Assembly: GCA_963575745.1 (NCBI GenBank)
Contig: CAUYUJ010020173.1
Coordinates: forward strand, 98,606-162,605
DNA: 64,000 nt
Direction: 5' to 3'
DNA from: Prorocentrum cordatum
Taxonomy: Eukaryota; Sar; Dinophyceae; Prorocentrales; Prorocentraceae
Shown here: positions 60,179 to 64,000 of the stretch, in pieces
Numbering within the stretch: the stretch's first letter is position 1
Layout of the letters: the number at the start of each line of letters is the position of its first letter
Position numbers and translations under genes: made by a program
The notes under the pieces: model-generated
Database searches by the model: none
Told to the model about the DNA's origin: nothing
Seen by the model: only the letters and a program-made list of their open reading frames with translations

Positions 60179-61738
60179 ATGGGCCCTGCCGCCTGCGACC
60201 GCCCACACCATGTCGTGCATCGTCTCGATGGGGGTGACGATATTGATACGGAGATTGCTTCCTCTGGAGGCCGTGATTCCTCTGAGGAACCCCGCCGCTC
60301 TGCCTCTCGGAGCGGTGGCAGCCGTGGTGCTCGTCGTGCAGCTCGCGCTCGGCCTTCCTCCCACGGCAATGCTGGCCCTGCTCCTGAGCCCTCTCGCCGT
60401 GCTCGCCGTGCTGGCCGCGCTCGTGGCGCTGGCGGGGACGTCCCTATGTCTCCTGGTGTTGCAGCCTCGCATCGGGGCCCCGACCCTGCGGCTCTGGGAG
60501 CATCTCGCGGTGCTCAAGCTATTCCCTTGGACGAATGGGACGATTCCAAGCGTGCACAGGTGGCTGCAGAACTCGAGATGGCCGCTACCTTCCCGTCGCA
60601 GGAGGCGCGACCCGACCCGAACGCCACCCCGCAGGGCCCTGCTGCTAGGCTTTTCGACCCCTGGGCCGCGGCGGCGGGTGCGGGCGCCACCCCGCGGGCG
60701 CAGGCTGTTGCTGGTGGTGCTGCTGATTGTGGCGAAGAGGAGGAGCATGCTGCCTTCACTCGGGCCTTCTACCATGCCGACATCTCCGCGAGGTTCATGC
60801 AGCTGCGCAATGAGTTCGACAATATCGTCACTACGGCCATCACCAATTCTGTACAGCAGTCAAACGCTCCCATCGTTGCCACGCTCGCCACTCTTCAGAA
60901 GCAGCTTTCCTCGCAGCACACCTCCATTGATCAGCAGGTCATGGCATCTGTGCGTCCGCAGTTTGATACCATGCAGCGCCAGTTTCAGGAGCAGCATGAC
61001 GCTTTATCCCGTCGTGTCGACTACACTGAGCGGGACATCGAGGCCCAGGCTGCCAAGTTGGCTGAGCTGCAGAAGCAGGTCGAGGAGCTACGCCGCCAGG
61101 GTGAGCTGGACCGTCAACTTCCGTCGCGTCCCCCTGCCCCACCTGGTTTCGACCGCGAGATCGACCCGGCGCAGGTCATTGTGGTCTCGTCCAAGCTCGT
61201 CGGCCTGGCTGGCGTCCGTGAGGTGGTCAACTCCTTCATGGGCGAGCTCAACTTCTCTGAGGACGACACGTACACGATCAAAGCCCTCACGCCGCTCCCC
61301 GCCAAAAAGTTTGCCGTGTGCTTCTCTGGGCCGATCGGCCTGGCCTCCCGACGTGTGCAAAAGGCCCTCGCTAACCTCAAGTCGGACGGAGCATGGCGGG
61401 TCTTCCAGTGCCCAGCTCAAGGTGCGGACCCAGCCCGTCTTCACTTTGGTCCTGACAAGTCGCCGAAACAGGTTCGTGGTGAGATGCTCCTTCGTAAGGT
61501 CCGTTCTTCCCTCATGGAGCTCGACAGTCAGAGAAAGTGGTTTGTTGATCGGGAGCGGAGTGTTCTCAAGTCTGACTACACCGACATCCTGCGGCTTGTC
61601 CCCCGGCCAGGAGATGAACCCCCTGAGCTCTCTTGGAACGACGTGGGAATCCGCGCCCTCGGCCTGGACCGTCGTGACCTCCAGGAGGCTATTCGGAACA
61701 TCACCGCCGCGCCGTCGGCCACCCAGTGGTGTCTTTGA
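60179..61738 (+). CDS. LINE ORF1 protein (coiled coil, RNA-binding-like), 519 residues
   Basis: Likely the RNA-binding, particle-forming protein of a non-LTR retrotransposon. An in-frame TGA sits nine bases upstream and the ATG lies in GCCGCCATGG, an ideal eukaryotic start context, so the start is firm. Residues 1-190 are Arg/Ser/Ala/Pro-rich and probably disordered. About 198-310 form a long coiled coil (TLQKQLSSQHTSIDQQ, then KLAELQKQVEELRRQ). About 325-405 may be an RRM-like fold (IVVSSKLVGLAG, KKFAVCFSGPIG). The rest is a basic C-terminal domain. The layout parallels L1-type ORF1 proteins; identity by sequence is not established. No stops or shifts, so the frame is intact. ORF2 begins 13 bp downstream in another frame. 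Confidence 0.8.
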   Translation: MGPAACDRPHHVVHRLDGGDDIDTEIASSGGRDSSEEPRRSASRSGGSRGARRAARARPSSHGNAGPAPEPSRRARRAGRARGAGGDVPMSPGVAASHRGPDPAALGASRGAQAIPLDEWDDSKRAQVAAELEMAATFPSQEARPDPNATPQGPAARLFDPWAAAAGAGATPRAQAVAGGAADCGEEEEHAAFTRAFYHADISARFMQLRNEFDNIVTTAITNSVQQSNAPIVATLATLQKQLSSQHTSIDQQVMASVRPQFDTMQRQFQEQHDALSRRVDYTERDIEAQAAKLAELQKQVEELRRQGELDRQLPSRPPAPPGFDREIDPAQVIVVSSKLVGLAGVREVVNSFMGELNFSEDDTYTIKALTPLPAKKFAVCFSGPIGLASRRVQKALANLKSDGAWRVFQCPAQGADPARLHFGPDKSPKQVRGEMLLRKVRSSLMELDSQRKWFVDRERSVLKSDYTDILRLVPRPGDEPPELSWNDVGIRALGLDRRDLQEAIRNITAAPSATQWCL

Positions 61739-61751
61739 CGCCATCACTGAT

Positions 61752-62744
61752 ATGTTTGTGCTTCCAGTGGGGCAGGTCGGCGGAGAGATCACAGCCAGCC
61801 TCACATTCATGACTTGGAATGCACGCGCTCTTCTCCAATTTGGTGGGGCGAAAGCCTCGCCTAAGCTATCTTACCTAAGCAAACTTCAACCTGGGCGATC
61901 CATCTTGGCTCTCCAAGAAGTGCATGCTGATCGATTTGAGCTGAACGACTTCGTGGCCAGGCTTTCCTCCACGGCCATTGTCCACAGTAGCTTTTGTGAA
62001 GATGACGACGGCGAGGTTGTCCGCGGCTCTGGGGGAGTTGCAGTCGTTCTTCCTCCTTTCTCATCCACTTCGGTCAGTAGCTGTGCGGTGCCTCTTGTCA
62101 GAGGCAGGGTGCTTCGTGTTGATGTAGCACTTGGGCAGACACAGCTGGTGATCTTCAACGTTCACAATCACGGCCTGACCAAGGGGGAGGTACAATCTGT
62201 CTGTGAGCAGATCGATTGTGCTCTGCGTCACGCTGCTGATGACCCACTCTCGTACTTTGTGGTTGTCTTGGGGGATCTCAACTACAGTTACGATTCTTCT
62301 CTCATCTTTCACCGACCTACTGGAGTACAGCGCCAGTTGACTCATGATCATAAAGTACATGCTCCAATCTGGGCGGCTACACTTGGCAAGATGATGGAGA
62401 TTAACTCTGAAGCGGCGACCCATTTCTGCAAGTTCACCAATTCCATCAACATCATCGACCGCTTCTTCTGTTCTGCCACAGGCTGGATGATGTGTCAGCT
62501 CATGACTGAGGTTAACACCGTGGACACGCCTGAGCACCTGTGCTCCATGGGCATCTCGGATCATGCCGCTCTCTCGATTCGGCTGCGTCTTCGGGGTGTG
62601 CGTCCCGCTGCTGAGCGGCCCATCCCAAGCACATCTTCACCTCTGTTGCTTTCCAGCGCCGACTCCGAGGAATGGTTGCTGATGGTGATGAGGATCTGCT
62701 CCGATGGAGCCCACCGGTGGCTACAGAGCACTACAAGTACATGA
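61752..62744 (+). CDS. LINE ORF2, APE-type endonuclease part
   Basis: Nicks target DNA to prime reverse transcription. From the ATG at 61752 the endonuclease spans residues about 20-285: MTWNARALL (catalytic-site Asn), ALQEVHAD (Glu), VVLGDLNYSY (Asp-x-Asn), INIIDRFFCS and MGISDHAALSIRL (Asp-His). All key residues of the exonuclease-endonuclease-phosphatase fold are present. After about 62625 the frame no longer resembles a LINE protein and ends at 62744; the reverse transcriptase continues one frame back. The long open frame that extends this one upstream to 60126 is a shadow of ORF1. Confidence 0.88.
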   Translation: MFVLPVGQVGGEITASLTFMTWNARALLQFGGAKASPKLSYLSKLQPGRSILALQEVHADRFELNDFVARLSSTAIVHSSFCEDDDGEVVRGSGGVAVVLPPFSSTSVSSCAVPLVRGRVLRVDVALGQTQLVIFNVHNHGLTKGEVQSVCEQIDCALRHAADDPLSYFVVVLGDLNYSYDSSLIFHRPTGVQRQLTHDHKVHAPIWAATLGKMMEINSEAATHFCKFTNSINIIDRFFCSATGWMMCQLMTEVNTVDTPEHLCSMGISDHAALSIRLRLRGVRPAAERPIPSTSSPLLLSSADSEEWLLMVMRICSDGAHRWLQSTTST

Positions 62745-64000
62745 TGAAGGAGGCCGCCAGGGAGGCCCGCGACATCCTCTTCTTCTCGGCCCCTGACCTG
62801 CCTGGGACGCTTCAGCTGGTTGCTCGTGGGATAGCACGTGCGGTATGGCGTCAAGACGCTGCCCTTGCCCTCAAGCTCATCGAGACCTCCCAGCACGCCG
62901 CCGACGCCCTGACGGTCGACGGCCAGGTCGTCTCGCTGCGCCACGCCCCGTCCTTCGAGCAGTGGGCCGCTGGAGTACATCGGCTGGTCTTCGAAAAAGA
63001 ACTTGCTGCTGCTGCTGCTGATCGTGCTCCTTCAGGCTCCTCATCTGCCTGGCGGCCTCATTCGGCCACGCTCTTGCGAGCTATGGAAAGGAAGGCCTCC
63101 AGATGGGCCCCGTTTTCGAAGCGCCTGATACTGTCCGCGGTCAATACTCCTGAGGGCCCCATCTCAGAGGTTCGGGAACGCACTGCGGCCCTGGCGGCCT
63201 ACTGGACCCCTGTCTTCTCCAAGAAAGAGCCCCACCCTGTCATGGCCCAGATGTACCTCGATAGGTTCCTCACCAAGGCCTCTGACATCGACCTGCACTG
63301 TCCTCTGACCCCAATGTTTCGTAAGGTTCTCAGGCGTGCTCGTCACTCTGCTCCTGGTGTCGACGGGCTGCTTTATGCGGCCTGGTCGGCGTGCGACTAC
63401 GGCGCCCAGCACCTGGCCAGAATGTTCGGATGGCTATGCCAAGGTCAGTCGTTGTTTGCCTCTGCCAGCGTCACCCTCCAGGCGTTCCTCCCCAAAGGTG
63501 CTGATGACTCAGATCTGCCGTCTGGGGTTTGTTCTCGGTCTCCCGATAAGATACGGGTCCTGGGGCTGCGTAACACCGACGTTAAGATCCTGAGCTCGGT
63601 CATGAACAGGGTCCTCGAGCCTGTCGTCCAAGCCGTTGCACCTGCTTCCCAGAGAGGCTTCATTAGAGGACGAATTTTTTGCTACAACGTGCTTGAGCTG
63701 GATGTCCATGCACGGCTTTCATCGCAACATCCCCTAGCTGTGCGTCGTTACCCTGTCCTCGTCGGGTTCGACTACGGGCAGGCCTTCCCGAGCTTGTCGC
63801 AGTCCTTCCTGCTACAGCTATTGGGCTCTCTTGGGCTCCCCGCCGAGATTCTCGCTTTTGTGGGCTGGATGTATTTGGCTGTTGAAGGTGTGGTCCTGGA
63901 TGGGGGATGCTACTCGACCATCTTCTGGATCCGCTCGGGCATCATCCAAGGCTGTGGTCTCTCGGGGTCTTTGTACGCTCTCGCCTCCTCCCCCATGTTG
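62615..64000 (+). CDS. LINE ORF2, reverse transcriptase part, cut by window end
   Basis: Copies element RNA at the nicked target. Open for 462 codons to the last base. After a helical linker come RHSAPGVDGLLYAAW (the APG-x-DG segment before motif 1), LGLRNTDVKILSSVMNRVL with SQRGFIRGR (motif 2), VLVGFDYGQAFPSLSQSFL (motif A with its catalytic Asp) and IIQGCGLSGSLYAL (motif B). Motif C would lie beyond the window. The frame is -1 relative to the endonuclease, with the change needed between 62615 and 62741, most naturally near 62620-62630. A single-base deletion, an assembly error or a -1 frameshift would each explain it. No stop occurs within the visible part. Confidence 0.88.

Noticed and set aside
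60126-61738. Long open frame overlapping LINE ORF1 and joined in frame to the endonuclease
   Set aside because: Its first 540 residues are a low-complexity Leu/Pro/Ser/Arg shadow of ORF1, with no coiled coil. The real ORF2 start is taken as the ATG at 61752.
62618-62632. Programmed -1 frameshift slippery site at CCCAAGC
   Set aside because: It does not meet the XXXYYYZ pattern, and no strong downstream pseudoknot was evident by eye. A simple indel is more economical, although not proven.

Overview
This looks like nuclear DNA of a dinoflagellate, and no complete host gene could be identified in it. The window is GC-rich and crowded with simple repeats. It carries two LINE-type retroelements, one open and one decayed. 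A stretch close to the dinoflagellate spliced-leader (DinoSL) exon lies just upstream of each LINE. The spliced-leader match is from memory of the consensus; species is not determined.

Layout. From 0 to 13.5 kb there are hairpin and inverted-repeat elements, trinucleotide tracts, and a few short exon-like pieces that resemble an EF-hand loop. From 13.5 to 24.9 kb there is satellite DNA: a duplicated 1.1-kb unit, a decamer satellite held in exact 10-bp register, a 90-bp satellite in opposite orientations, a 1.15-kb foldback, and a 240-bp tandem repeat. From 25.8 to 28.4 kb and at 34.1-34.6 kb there are arrays of a motif repeating about every 10-11 bp. From 38.2 to 44.2 kb lies a decayed LINE whose ORF1, endonuclease, reverse transcriptase and C-terminal remnants are in order on the plus strand. 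From 44.9 to 54.8 kb there are more palindromes, a 1.2-kb (TAC)n region and about 2 kb of CA/CG-alternating DNA. From 54.8 to 57.2 kb is the least repetitive stretch, with no recognisable gene. From 58.1 to 59.65 kb there are two well-bounded inverted-repeat elements. From 60.0 kb to the window end lies the open LINE: ORF1 with a coiled coil, an APE-type endonuclease, and a reverse transcriptase cut off by the window edge.

How it works together. The only plausibly functional proteins are those of the 60-64 kb LINE. ORF1 would bind the element RNA, the endonuclease would nick target DNA, and the reverse transcriptase would copy RNA at the nick. The reverse transcriptase is one frame away from the endonuclease, so this copy is either newly broken or relies on frameshifting. 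Most of the rest is non-autonomous inverted-repeat elements and tandem repeats. Several repeat families have unit lengths near 10, 11, 20 or 32 bp, close to whole turns of the double helix.
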